A DNA stretch of 64,000 nucleotides from Archegozetes longisetosus (Eukaryota; Arthropoda; Arachnida; Sarcoptiformes; Trhypochthoniidae): assembly GCA_018873245.2 (NCBI GenBank), contig JAEMBT020000007.1, positions 7,843,129 through 7,907,128 on the forward strand, given 5' to 3'. The notes beneath the pieces were generated by a model that had not been told where the DNA came from, did no database searches, and worked only from the letters and a program-made list of their open reading frames with translations. Made by a program: the position numbers and the translations under genes. Numbering within the stretch: the first letter of the stretch is position 1; every line of letters begins with the position of its first letter. This document shows positions 24,395 to 37,704 of the stretch, one piece after another.

Positions 24395-25383
24395 ATAACT
24401 TGTTTATCAAAAATTAAGTTAAATTTAATTAAAATCAAACAAAATATTATCGCACAAATATTGAAAACTCAAGCGAAGCCACGATTTTAAGTCACGTGAC
24501 AATCATGTGCTTCGAAAGCATTAGTATATTATCGTTACATGTTGAGGATGTACAATAGGCAAACCCACTACCCCTTAGCATTAGTTATATCCCTCTCAAT
24601 GTTAGTAAAAGAGCCAATCACTCGGAACACACTTTATTCTATTGTGTGACGCTAATGGGGATATAACTCATAGTAAGGGGCAGTGGGTTTGCCCATTGTA
24701 CATCCTGATCATGTAGCGATAATATTGTATTGTATCAAATCTGCTCTTCATTGATTCACTTCTTTCTTATTGCTGACAAATGTTTGTTTTCAAACTTCTA
24801 ACTAACGTGACATTTAAGGACTTGAAATAATAAAGGATAGGAGACATGAATTACTAATTAATAGCTTAGTTCTTATTGATTTTATGATTGATTTATCTAT
24901 TTTTGGTAAGATGTTTGCGGCAAATGTTAAAAACTCTCTGTCTTTCGTTAATGATAAAACTGTTTATTTATATCATAAGTTGATTAAGTAAAAAAATAAA
25001 GAGAACAAAATAAATAATTATTTAAGGAGATATTGATCTAAATAAAAAGTTTGCAAAACAAGTTGAAATGTTAGCTTCCTAGAGGATGAAATGATTTCAT
25101 ATTTTTGTAGCAAGGCATTACGTAATGACGTAAATAAACACGTACTATGTCGCAGAGCCTGTACTTCAAAGGAATTTGGTACTTGGGAAAGCGTCCGCCC
25201 TTTTAATAAATAACTAAATTGACGAATCGCCAGACAATTCTTTTAATGTTCTAATTTCTGACTCACTTTATAATTAATTAATATCACATTTGCGTCAAAC
25301 ACTTGTTAGTCATTAGTTTTAACTCTGAAAACACGATAAACTTGTAACAAGTTTAGTTTCAAATTTAGTTTCTCACAATCAAA
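24395..25383. promoter_or_regulatory. Shared upstream region of TTC27 and copine
   Basis: This 989-bp stretch separates two divergently transcribed genes, so it should carry both promoters. It contains no coding sequence that I can see. Its left third is occupied by the MITE at 24524-24730, which begins about 130 bp from the TTC27 start. No individual promoter element could be identified with confidence. Confidence 0.5.
24524..24730. mobile_element. MITE with about 75-bp inverted arms
   Basis: The left arm (ATATTATCGTTACATGTTGA, then GGATGTACAATAGGCAAACC) is matched by the reverse complement of the right arm (ATATTATCGCTACATGATCA, then GGATGTACAATGGGCAAACC). Pairing runs on through CCCCTTA and GTTATATCCC. 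The arms are separated by about 55 bp. High arm identity suggests a comparatively recent insertion. Confidence 0.8.
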
Positions 25384-27785
25384 ATGTATTCCAATTCGAG
25401 TGTTCGCTTTGATACAATTAGTGGTCATAATCAAAAATTGATGTCTTCATCGCAAATAGAGCTGAGTATATCGGCGAGGAAATTAGTGGATCGAGACCTC
25501 ACATCGAAGTCTGACCCGCAATGTTTTGTTTACATCAGACAAGGAATAAGTGATAAGTTTATAGAAATTGGAAGAACTGAAACCATTAAAGACAATCTGA
25601 ATCCCGATTGGGTCAAAAAGATTGAAATTCAGTTTCGATTTAATGAAAGCCAACAACTCAAGTTTGAGATCTGGGACATCGACCCCGTTTCTGGCAATGA
25701 ATTCTTGGGCCAAATTACGGTAGAGTTGGCCGCAATTCTGGCTACCAATGGAGGCACTTATCGACAAAAGTTGACAACTGGTGGACGACACCCGCGACGT
25801 TTTGGTGGAGAAATGTTAATTCGCGCGGAAGAACTTTCGTCTAACAAACAAGTGGCTTTGATATCATTTTCGGCCTCAAGTCTGGATAAAAAAGACTTTA
25901 TGGGAAAGTCTGATCCCTATCTCGTTATATCCAAGGCCAATTCTGACGGATCATTCAGTGTTGTCCACAAGACTGAAGTTATCAAAAACAATATAAATCC
26001 TCAGTGGAGACCATTCAATATACGTGTTCAACAGCTATGTGGTGGCGATTACGAACGCACTCTCAAAATAGATTGTTTCGATTGGGACGAAAGTAGCGCT
26101 CATGACTTGATTGGGTCTTTTACTACTAACTTCAAAAGATTATCGGCTGGCCCTTCACAGCAAAACATTTATGAGGTTCGCTTTTTATATTTAATCTTAT
26201 TGCAGCTTTCTAACACTTTTCTCTTAATTAGTGCATAAACCCTGAGAAGAAAAATCGCAAAAAAGGATATAAGAACTCTGGAATTGTTAAATTGAATTCG
26301 ATTAGCATTACACAAGAAGTAACTTTTGTTGACTATATTCGTGGTGGAACTCAGATGCATTTTGCGGTTGCTATTGACTTCACAGCATCTAATGGTGATC
26401 CACGTGATCCACGATCTCTTCATTTTATTGACTATAGTGGCCGTCCAAACTCTTATGAAGTGGCATTGAGATCTGTAGGAGAAATAATCAAGAACTATGA
26501 CACTCAAGGATTATTTGCAAGTTATGGCTTTGGTGCTAAAATTCCTCCTCACGGACAAGTCTCACATCATTTCCCTTTGAACAACAACCCTTCGTACCCT
26601 TACTGCAGAGGAATCGATGAGATCGTCAGTTTCTATAAATCCACTTTAAACACAGTGACGCTTCATGGGCCAACTAATTTCGCTCCAGCTATCAATAGCA
26701 CCAGTTCTGTTGCTCGTGGATTTCAAGACGGAAAGCATTATTTCGTTCTTCTAATAATTACTGACGGAGTCATTTCAGATATGGCCGAAACGTTAGATGC
26801 AGTCGTGAACGCATCGTCACTACCGATGTCTATAATAATTATAGGAGTTGGAAATGCAGACTTCAGTGCCATGAATTTTCTTGATGGAGACGGAAGATCA
26901 ATTGTTTCCCAAGGCAGACGAGCCACTAGGGATATCGTTCAAGTGAGTAGTAATTAAAACTGTTTAACTTCAGAATTGTGTAGAATCTCAAAACTACATT
27001 CAAATTTTAGTTCGTACCATTGAATAAATATGTTTATGGCAATTGGCAACAAAACCAATACGAGTTGGGACGCGATGTTTTAGCTGAAATTCCAACACAG
27101 TTCATACAGTTTATGCAATCTCGAGGTTTCAAACCATCTGCCCCAATCAGTTCTGGAACTGGAAGTTTCCCTGAGCCCACCGGAAACGAGCCAACGCCTA
27201 CATCTGCTCCAGTGTATCCGTCAGTTCCACCTTCTCAACCACCATCTGCTCCTAACGTACATCCAGCCAGTGGCACCGGTTATCCTCCAGCGATTGGTGC
27301 GTCTGCATATCCTTCTGCTCCGGCGACTACTGGTTATCCACCATCAGGTCCGGGCGCATACCCTCCTGCTCCAGCGACTACTGGTTATCCGCCATCAGGT
27401 CCAGGCATACCCTCCTGCTCCGGCGACTACTGGTTATCCGCCATCAGGTCCAGGCGCATACCCTCCTGCTCCGGCGACTTCTGGTTATCCGCCATCAGGT
27501 CCAGGCACATACCCTCCAACAACAAATCCGAGTCCACATCCTTCACCAAGCCATCCATACCCTCCCACAACAAACCCGAGTCCCTATCCTCCAACAACAA
27601 ATCCGAGTCCCTATCCTTCACCAAACCATTCATATCCCTCATATCCTGCTGCATCTGCTCCAGGTCCATACCCGCCGTCAGGTCCACCGCATGGTACATA
27701 CCCTGGTGCACCTTCAAGTACACAGCCAACTTATCCCTCTCACGGATATCCAGCGCCTAATCAGTCTTCTTATCCTCCTTATTAA
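25384..27785 (+). CDS. Copine (C2A-C2B-vWA) with proline-rich tail; frameshift in tail
   Basis: Copines are calcium-dependent phospholipid-binding proteins that move to membranes through two C2 domains. Exons are 25384-26175, 26232-26942 and 27011 to the stop, with introns of 56 and 68 bp in phase 0. Residues about 20-140 form C2A and about 155-270 form C2B, with acidic calcium-ligand positions (SDPQ, WDIDP; KSDPY, DWDES). Then comes the copine vWA domain with the MIDAS-like DFTASNGDP. The tail is built of 51-bp repeats encoding units such as GYPPSGPGAYPPAPATT. At about 27406 one repeat is two bases short. As written the frame ends at 27760 with an unrelated tail; the original repeat frame runs to 27785 and ends YPPY. 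The core assignment is firm, the true C-terminus is not. Confidence 0.92.
27290..27520 (+). repeat. 51-bp coding tandem repeat in copine tail
   Basis: About four units, each of the GGTTATCC(A/G)CCATCAGGTC type, encode a Gly-Tyr-Pro-Pro-rich 17-residue repeat. The unit around 27395-27410 lacks two bases between GGC and ATA that its neighbours carry as GC. Shorter PPTTNPSPY-type repeats follow to about 27620. Confidence 0.8.
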
Positions 27786-28919
27786 TAATGAATTTATAGC
27801 TTATTTTAAAATATGAGTGGCCATAAAATCGAAATGTTTTCTGCTTTAATGATTTTGTGCCTGTGATATCAATCTTTTACTCTTCTTTCATGCTTAGCAC
27901 TGTATTTTAATCGTGACGATGCGTTCAATTATATGAAACGAGTTTTGAGCTCTAAATGAACTTATTTGACAAAACGTTGAACTTGAACAATAGTAATTTA
28001 ACAAGATATGCATAATTTTAAGCTGTTTTTTCAAAACGTATAACTCATTTATTGTTATCAAATTGTTTATCTAAGTGTCAAAAGTGTTTAAATTTTACTG
28101 TTTTTAATATAAATCTCCAATTATTTACGTAGAAAAAAATTAAAGTATACAAATTTGTGCTATAAGTTGACTCAAAAATGTATTAATACTCAAGAGCTGA
28201 GCTCTAGCAAGGCTTCAAAATTCGTTATATCAACTTAATAGGCAAAACAATCTTTGAACACTCTCATACTAAAGACATTTTCAAGCTTAGATTCGTAACA
28301 ATTAAGACTGAATTATAAAGATCATGAATGAGTAATTTGGGTGATTGTTATATTAGTGCGAATTGGTAATAACGAGACACTGATTTCTCACCTTTAAGTA
28401 ATTAGGGAATAGCTCACTCGATAGCATAGAGCAAATCAAGAAATTAACTTTACAAAACATTCAAGATTTTAATGACTCAAATCATTTTAATTAATCTATA
28501 AATAGCTATCAACTTAAGTTTAAATAATTTAAACAATAGTTAGCTGTACTGTACTTAAAACAAAGCTGCGAACGCTTCGAACTATAAAATTTATAGACAA
28601 TCAAAAGCAACCCTTTGCACATTTCTTACTTCTGACTGCACTGTATATAAGTTAATAATGGGATAAAACAGACCCGAAATGTAGATAAAATTTATAATTC
28701 AATAAATTAAAATGAAATAAAGTTAACCGCACTTCGAAAAATATTTGCAACAATTTGTTAAATAACGAAAATAGTTTGACTTTTCCGAGGAGACGAATTA
28801 ACAAACGTTTTGCAGCGAAATATTTGCTTGTTTTGCATGATTTAGAGTTACCGATAATTAGTTCTTTGGATTTTTATTTACAAAACCTATTTATATATAT
28901 ATAAACCTAAATGCAAAGA
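27786..28919. other. Convergent intergenic region, copine / dynein LIC
   Basis: This 1.13 kb lies between two genes that end towards each other. I see no coding sequence. A minus-strand AATAAA at 28878-28873, about 45 nt past the dynein LIC stop, is a plausible polyadenylation signal. A short (TA)n run lies at 28892-28904. Confidence 0.5.
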
Positions 28920-31798
28920 TCATTGTTCTGATGAAGTCGAAAGATTTAAACTTTTATTATGAGTAGGCGTTGAGTTAGTACTTCCTATTTTGTTGGTACT
29001 TCCTATCATGCGATCTAACTCTGCCTGAACGTCACTTCGGGTTCGGTTGTCAGGCATAGAACCGGGTGTTCGCGGAGATCCAACTCCTGGAGAACCAACT
29101 GATTTTCGATTCAATAAACTATTGAAAAACGTCTGTAACACCCCTTCTCCTCCTGGACTGTTCTTGGAACTGTCAATCTATACAAATCATTCAAATTAAG
29201 TTTTCGTTCAATAATTTACTTTTAATGTCTTACTTGTGCGCCAGTTGATGGAGTGTTAAGTGGTGTCCGCCTTTCAGATGGCTTCTGAACATTTGGAGTT
29301 GTTCTTATAGGCTGTTGAGATAAAACAATTCATTACTAACGAGTCACATAATAGAAAATTATAACTAAATATTGTTATTTAAGATCTTTTATAATCAGAA
29401 ATTGTGATTGGAATCAAATAACAATCATAACAGGTCTGTTTGTATTCATCATTGATTTCTTATTTAGTTTAAATAAGTAAACTACTTTAATAAAATCAGA
29501 AATGTCCCAGTAACCAAACTCATAATTAATTAATATTTGCATAAATTAATGAATAATGAAAATAAAGCTGAATCGTTACCGCATTAGCTCCAGGAGGAAC
29601 TTGTTGGTTGAGTTGAGACTGCATTTTAAGCAAAAACACCTGGTCATCTTCTGCTGTTATTTCAGTTTCTTTTTGCAAAGGCTATAGTGCACAAAAATCA
29701 AGCATAAGTATACAGTAATTCATGATAATAGACACAGAAATGTGTTAGGCATTCATCTATAAAGATTTGAATGATGTGAATAAACGAAACTTACTTTATT
29801 ACTAACTGGTCCGATAATCACATCATTATAATCATCATCGGGAGAAACAGACTGAATATTTTCATATAATATTGCAATTTTCTTTTCATTATCCCAACCG
29901 GAAGGTCTACAATTGGATCATTCAATAAATAACTAATGGTTAAGGTAAGACTTATCGAATAACTTACATGAAAACTGCGTCTTTCTCTACAACGAGAGCA
30001 GGAGTTTTGAATTTAAGTCCATAAATACGATGGACTAGATATTTATATAATAGATCACAGTTCTTGTTAACTTTAACAGAAACGTATAGCAATGAGGCAC
30101 CATCTGAAACAATTATAATAGTTAGTTACGCAATAGAAACATTTGCTAAAAATTCAGAACATATCAATTCGATCAGAAACAGGTGGAAGTGTAATCATGC
30201 TTCATAACAGGTCTGTATATATTCATCATCTACTAACAAATAAATTATCATAAAAGTAGTTTGACTTACATCTAAGACAAAACTTTCTGATGGCTTGTTG
30301 TATAAAATCAAAAGACTCTTCTTTATAGTCATATTCTTTTTCTAAAGTTGACATGTAGTCAGTTTTAGTGATTACAACGACAATATCGAGTCCGAGATTA
30401 TGCGTTAGAACGCCTTCAGGTAAGGGATCTTTGACTGAGTTGGATGTCATACTATTTTTGAAAGAGGCGTCTAAATCACTATTACTTCTTAACTTAACGG
30501 GTGAGTTCACTAAACCCTCGATCTCGTCTCCGGGCGATATATATTCCTGGTATCTTCTTAAAACTATGTAAATAAAACTCATTATTTACATTTACATTTA
30601 ACTTAAGCTTAAGCTAAAACAGGTGTTTATCACTTACCTTGTTGTCTATAATTTTGAAGTGTTTCGCTTTTCATATTTAACTTCTGGATGTGATCTTCTA
30701 AGACTTTAGTCCATTTTTCTAAAGTATTGATGATATCCCAGGGCTTAGTCATCGATGCAGTCAATAAGATAGTGGTGTCAGCCATTGTTTGCTCGTTCAG
30801 TGCAAACTTCAACAGCTGCGGATTCCAACTGCAATTTCCGTCCAGAATCCAAACCCCACATTGAGTTTGTTCATCTCTATACTCGTCTCGAACCAACAAA
30901 TGATGATATTCTAGTCCCGAACCTTTCGTCGTATCCTCTATCCCTTGCATTTTGGCGATCAGTGATGTCTTACCAGAATCATTCTCACCTGTAATTCGTT
31001 TAAAATTATTATTGCACACGTTACGACAGTTAGTCATTACTAATAGTCGCATCTCTTTTGAAGCAATGTTTAAATTACAAACATTGAGATTCAATATACT
31101 ATAAAAAGTAATTCTAACAAGTATTTAAACAATATTCGATCACTTGACAAATATATTTAATATTGAGCTACGAAAATACCTAACAAGTTTCATTTGAGAC
31201 GATTTTTATCTAAAAATAACTTAATAATTATCTCATCAAATGCTTCAACGAATCTCAAGTAGTGATCGATTTAAGTGTAAAATAAGCAAAACTTGCTTCA
31301 ACAATGGTTCAAAGTAAATGACACTTATGATAAATCATCAAACAATAAGAATAACTAAAATGTTGAGTAATCTAATGAACAAATGATTAATTAACAAAAC
31401 AAATACCGAGAACTAAAATGGCTTTATTTGACGGCAACTTATTAGTAGCACTCGTTTGGACCTGAGTTAGGATTGAAGACCTATTGAAAGATAAACGAAT
31501 TAATGCCAATAAGTAATAATTGATGAACTAGTGGCAAATATTGAATGAAAGAAAGTAATGAATGGTTAGAGGCATAGAGTGTATGACATGTTCGGTGTGG
31601 GAGTGGTTCAACTCATCCAAACACACCGAAAATTTCTTATAATAATCATCTCTTCCATTCATCTCATTTTATTTTCTATTCTTCATCCATTCCACTTGTT
31701 CTTAACACATACCAAATGTTTTGTTCTTCATTATCACTAATGCTATTGAGCTGTGAATTCGAGTCATTAACATTTGATTTGCTGTTAAATGACGCCAT
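28920..31798 (-). CDS. DYNC1LI1: Cytoplasmic dynein 1 light intermediate chain
   Basis: This subunit binds the dynein heavy chain through a GTPase-like fold and cargo adaptors through its C-terminal tail. I assemble nine exons: 31798-31713, 31480-31407, 30988-30638, 30563-30270, 30103-29968, 29906-29795, 29681-29580, 29311-29234 and 29177-28920. All junctions are GT-AG and in phase, giving about 496 residues (human LIC1 523). The exon 1-2 join restores the W of NIWSSIL; the P-loop [10 protein letters not shown] is at about 54-63. Other landmarks are [51 protein letters not shown] and [11 protein letters not shown]. The tail keeps the adaptor-binding helix ([13 protein letters not shown]) and DVQAELDRM. 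Vertebrates have two paralogues, so the symbol marks the family. The start is the only Met near the expected N-terminus. Confidence 0.94.
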
Positions 31799-32482
31799 TA
31801 TGGGATATGCGCTTATTTCATTGCATTTCATTCAACATTCAGCAAAATTACTAAACAAAACTTGTCACAACTTATTAGCCTTTCATCAGCGCATGCGTCC
31901 AAACATTACTTCATCGTCGTGTCGGCTGTTTCTTCAACTAATTATGTCTAAATTATGAAAATTCATTTTTAATCTAATATTTGACAACTTTTCTTTCCTT
32001 CACAATTTTCTCACTTTCTCACAATGATATTAAGAAACTTTTGTCACTCTCGTTAAAATAAACAGTTTTAAAAGAATAAGTCAACATAAAAGTACTAAAA
32101 GGCTATAAAAGTTTTATTTAGGGAACTATTACATGGTGTCAAATAGACTATAGTTTCGATAAGTTTATTACAATAAAATTGATATAAGTTAAACATTCAA
32201 TTGTGTAATGAGCTTATTCAACAATAATTTGAACAACTCTTTCTAAGCAATATAATCCGTCTCTAAGAATATCTGCATTTGTATTATCAGTAAACTAATC
32301 GCAAACTCATATAAATAGAAACGTAAACTTTGAACAAAAATATTTTATACTCTGTTTAGTAACTCGTTATTTGATAACAACATTTGGCAATCGTTTAGTT
32401 TGTCACTTCAATCCACTACAATATGAGTTATATCTAAAATTATCCTCAAAACCAGCAATAATTGAAGACATCAATTGAAAAT
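31799..32482. promoter_or_regulatory. Divergent promoter region, dynein LIC / CRAT
   Basis: This 684 bp between two divergent start codons contains no supported coding sequence. It should hold both promoters, but I recognise no specific element. Confidence 0.4.
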
Positions 32483-34564
32483 ATGCACCATTTGTCCAGT
32501 AGGACCAGTTCTATTATTAATAGGAGTTTGAGCTTGACACATTTGAGCAAAAACAGAAAAATTCTATTGCCATCACTTTCTATAATGTCTCCAAACAGAC
32601 ACTTGTCTTCAACTGAGACTCAGTCAAGCACATTACCAAAAGGTTTACCTCAACTTCCAGTTCCAGCACTTAATCAAACGATGCAAAGGCTGAAAACTGC
32701 TGTAAAGCCGTTCGCTAAGAGTTCGGATGAATTGCAAGACTTGTATCAAATAATCGATGAGTTTTCGAAAAATAATGGAATCGGTTGCAAACTTCAGTTA
32801 CTTTTAGAACTAAAGGCTTCCAAAACGACTAATTGGCTATCACATGACTGGTGGGTCAATAAGGCTTATCTCGAAGGGAGAGATCCGATCATTATTTGGT
32901 CAAACCCTGGTCTCATATTTCCGAATTTGCCGAAACCTAATAAATGCAGTCAAGCATTTGTCGCAGAGTTCATCTCTCGACTGATTGTTGGTGTTATTGA
33001 CTTCAGAAATTTCTTGAGAAATGGAGGCAATCCCGAATTATCACCAAAAGATGCCACAAAATCAGATCCTGGTGTTTGTATGGACCAATACAACAAATTT
33101 TTCGGCACTTGTCGTAAACCTGGAAATCCTGTCGATAGCATCAGGTTCGGGACACTTGAGAATAATAATATTTCAATAATAATCAGCAGACTTAATAAGT
33201 TTTATAAGTTGTCATTAGCTCAAAGCGATAAAATCGATGAAATATTTTCAATAGTAAAGTCATCAGTTGTGAATATATTATCTGAATCTCCTTCAGAAAC
33301 GATCCCAGTTGGAAGTTTCTCAGCACTGCCTCGGAATGATTTCGCAACCGTTTATCAGTTGTTAGATCAAAATGATTTAAAATCGATAGATGAAAGTGAG
33401 TTTGTAGTGAACATCGATCACATCGAAGACGGCTATTCATTCGAGAACAGCCAAACATATAATAACTTTATTGGGAAACAAATACTTCACTCAGACATCA
33501 ATAATATAGGAAACCGATGGTTCGACAAAACAGTACAATTGATTGTAGTTTCTAACAAACAATGCAATGAGATTATTGGAGCGGGTTTTTGTTACGAACA
33601 CACTCCTGCTGAGGGGCCACCGATTGTCAAATTGATGGAACACGCAGTCAAACATTTGGCCACATATCAACCACCACAACAAAACACTGTAGTAAAATCA
33701 GATGTTAAAGAACTAAAACTTGTACCAGCTTCCAATCGTTCTAAAGTTCTAGCTTGCGCTGAGTTTTCAATTGATAAATATTCGCGTCTTATTAATTCAC
33801 TCGATTTGGAAGTACTTGAGTACAAGAACTATGGAAAAGACTATATTAAAAGTGCTAAGTACTCTCCCGATTCATGGATTCAAGTTGCCATTTCTTTCGC
33901 ATTTTATAGACTTCATGGAAGGCTTGGAGCTTGTTATGAGAGTGGGAGCACAAGAAAGTTTGCATTTGGAAGAACTGATACTATAAGAAGTGTGACCAGT
34001 GAATTGAGCGATTTCTTCAAGTCACCGAATTTTCAAACTCTTAATAATGCGATAGAAAGCCATAAAAATGTTGTGAAGAATGCGTTGAACGGCAATGGAA
34101 TCGATCGTGTTTTGTTAGGTAAGAATAGTTTAGATTAGATTTTATGTTTGGAACTTATCTTTTGTACTATTTATTCAATAGGATATAATTGTGTGGCACA
34201 AGAGCTAAAATCTGGAAAATGGACATGGGGTTTGACTGAAGAGGTAAAAAATGATCCATTGGGTCATTCGGACTATGAAACAATGGAAAAACTGTATAAT
34301 AATGAGCTTTACTTGAGATCAAAACATTATAATCTGTCGACATCACAAGTGGCCACTATCTTTCCTAGTTCTTTCATGTGTTACGGACCACTTGTCTACG
34401 ATGGCTACGGATGTTGTTATAATCCATCTAAGAATCAAATAACGTTTGGAATAAGTGCCTTCAAAGAAAATAATGGCAACACTAGTGCTTCTAAATATAA
34501 ACAAGAGCTTGAGAACAGTTTGAATTTGATGAATGAAATAGTTTCTAAACAATCTAAGCTATAA
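32483..34564 (+). CDS. CRAT: Carnitine O-acetyltransferase
   Basis: This enzyme reversibly moves acetyl groups between CoA and carnitine. Exons are 32483-34118 and 34182-34564, joined across a 63-bp intron that splits a Gly codon, giving about 672 residues (human 626). I chose the ATG at 32483. The segment after it is rich in Arg, Ser and Leu with almost no acid, as in a mitochondrial presequence. Family landmarks are LPQLPVPALNQTMQ, the choline/carnitine acyltransferase block NRWFDKTVQLIV, the catalytic-His motif YEHTPAEGPP (His about 373), GRTDTIRS, HYNLSTSQV and DGYGCCYNP. The last three residues are SKL, a consensus peroxisomal signal, so dual mitochondrial and peroxisomal delivery is plausible. 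AATAAA lies about 55 nt past the stop. Confidence 0.93.
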
Positions 34565-35411
34565 ATGCCTTTAAACTTGAAAGTGATTTTTATTTTTAAC
34601 AATTTGTTACAAAATTAATAAAATTGATTATTCATCTAATTTTTGGCGAAAAATCAAATCAAGTTATAAGAAATGAAATGAATTGTTTGAATTTGAATAG
34701 TTTTAAGAGAATTTTATTAACAGGAAGGAAATAAGTCTTGCTTCAAAGTCAGAAATCGTAAAAATCAATCGACACCAGATTAACTATTAAATATTAAAAT
34801 TGAAATTCATCTTAACCAAAGATAAGATAAAATTGGTTCTTAAAGGCTTTTAGTCTAATGAGTTCGAGATTTGCTTATCTATTTTACAAGTCATATAAAT
34901 CACTGATGAGCTGAACTTTTTAGTCAAAAACAATGAACTCATTGAATAAATGGGCCTAAAGTTTAGAGTAGGACTTTCAAACCGCGGGCCACATTACTGC
35001 TCTCCAAGCAAAAACTGTCACTCTCGAAAAGTTTTAAGAACTATTGAAGTAAACTCGATGTACGAAAAAATATTTGAGGTAAAAATTAAATCATAGCTTG
35101 AGCTTCGACACTGTCCCGTAATCCTATCTTTCCAAGAGAAGTGGCCCGCGAGACAAAAACGTTTAGAAAGTACCGGTTTATAGGGTGCAGTAATGCCCCT
35201 TTTGGTCCCCTTTCACAGTATTAATGAATGGTATTTATGTGTAAACTGAATGAGGAGTGCATTGCGTGTTTGCGACACTTTGTCATCACATTTTTGGTCT
35301 AAATTGCATCGTTGAACTGAATTAAAAACTAGTTTTAATCAAATAATTAACTGGAGAAATAAGAAAGCTTTTAGTGTTTTGTACAGATAAATAATAAATA
35401 AGAAGTAAGTG
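34565..35411. other. Intergenic region, CRAT / NTF2, with hAT-like MITE
   Basis: I see no gene in these 847 bp. A poly(A) signal for CRAT lies at 34617-34622 and a MITE at about 34968-35180. The remaining 230 bp should contain the NTF2 promoter. Confidence 0.5.
34968..35180. mobile_element. MITE-like element with CGCGGGCCAC ends
   Basis: The left end carries GGACTTTCAAACCGCGGGCC. The reverse complement of the right end carries GGTACTTTCTAAACG, a short insert, then CGCGGGCCACTT. GGCCCGCGG-type ends with CTTTCAAAC are common in hAT-related MITEs of animals, which is the basis for the class guess. No open frame is seen. Confidence 0.5.
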
Positions 35412-36010
35412 ATGGCAGTGCTGAATCCAAATTACGAGCAGATTGGCAAAACGTTTGTGCAACAATACTATGCGCTTATGGATGACTCCAGTCAAAGACC
35501 TAATGTCGCAAATTTCTATTCGGTATTCTTTATTGTTGCCATTATTTATACATATTTGATAGTTATTGACTTGATCTGTATTAGTTTGAGTTGATCAAAC
35601 CTATAGACCGGTTGTCAGTAATGACAATGAGTTGACATTGTTTTTCATTTTTAAACATAAGTATTACTCAACGAATGTTATATTCAAAGCAGTGTAGAAG
35701 ACAACTACTGACTAACTAATCCGATATTTAGGAACAGAAATCCTTGATGTCATTCGAAGGCCAACAAATGATGGGTCGAGCAAAGATAATGGAGAAGATC
35801 CAAAGTTTGACGTTTCAGAAGATCCAGCACATTGTGACCACGGTGGACGCACAGCCGACGTTTGATGGCGGCGTCTTGGTTGCCGTTTTAGGTCAGCTCA
35901 AGACTGATGACGATCCCGTCCATACTTTCAATCAAGTCTTTGTCTTAAAGCCTGCTAATGATAGCTTTTATGTCGAACACGATATATTCCGATTAGCACT
36001 TCATGTCTAA
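35412..36010 (+). CDS. NUTF2: Nuclear transport factor 2
   Basis: NTF2 carries RanGDP into the nucleus by binding FxFG nucleoporins and works as a homodimer. Exons are 35412-35522 and 35732-36010, joined in phase 0 across a 209-bp GT-AG intron, giving 129 residues (human 127). The fold is recognisable throughout: YEQIGKTFVQQYYALMD, SFEGQQMMGRAKIMEKI, LTFQKIQHIVTTVDAQPT, VLGQLKTDDDP and the C-terminal HDIFRLALHV. The start is ATG at 35412; the upstream in-frame GTG is not used. AATAAA lies at 36262-36267. It converges with PSMA7. Confidence 0.95.
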
Positions 36011-36313
36011 AATCCATCAATCGATTATTAACTAGAGTTAAAATGCATCAAAACATCAATTCAACTATTATTGATATTATGTCTTCTCAACTTAATTACA
36101 ACTATTTCTATCAATGTTTGCGTTCTTATAAAGTATGAAAACGGAAAGTTTTTTAAATAATTAGCTTTCAATTGCAGGTCATTTAACACCGTTTTATTGA
36201 TCTTATTTGAAACTTCCTCAATTAATCAAACCTACAATTTCGTTATAATTTTTAAATAATTAATAAAAAACATGTTCAACATGAAATTATAGTAAAAAAT
36301 TAATTTCTGCAAA
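36011..36313. other. Convergent intergenic region, NTF2 / PSMA7
   Basis: This 303 bp holds the two 3' ends and no other gene. A plus-strand AATAAA at 36262-36267 and a minus-strand AATAAA at 36198-36193 imply that the two transcripts overlap by tens of bases at their 3' ends. Confidence 0.5.

Positions 36314-37704
<1,391 letters not shown>

Noticed and set aside
27427..27729. Minus-strand 100-codon frame under the copine tail
   Set aside because: A shadow of the Pro-rich coding repeat; the plus strand is a clear copine exon.
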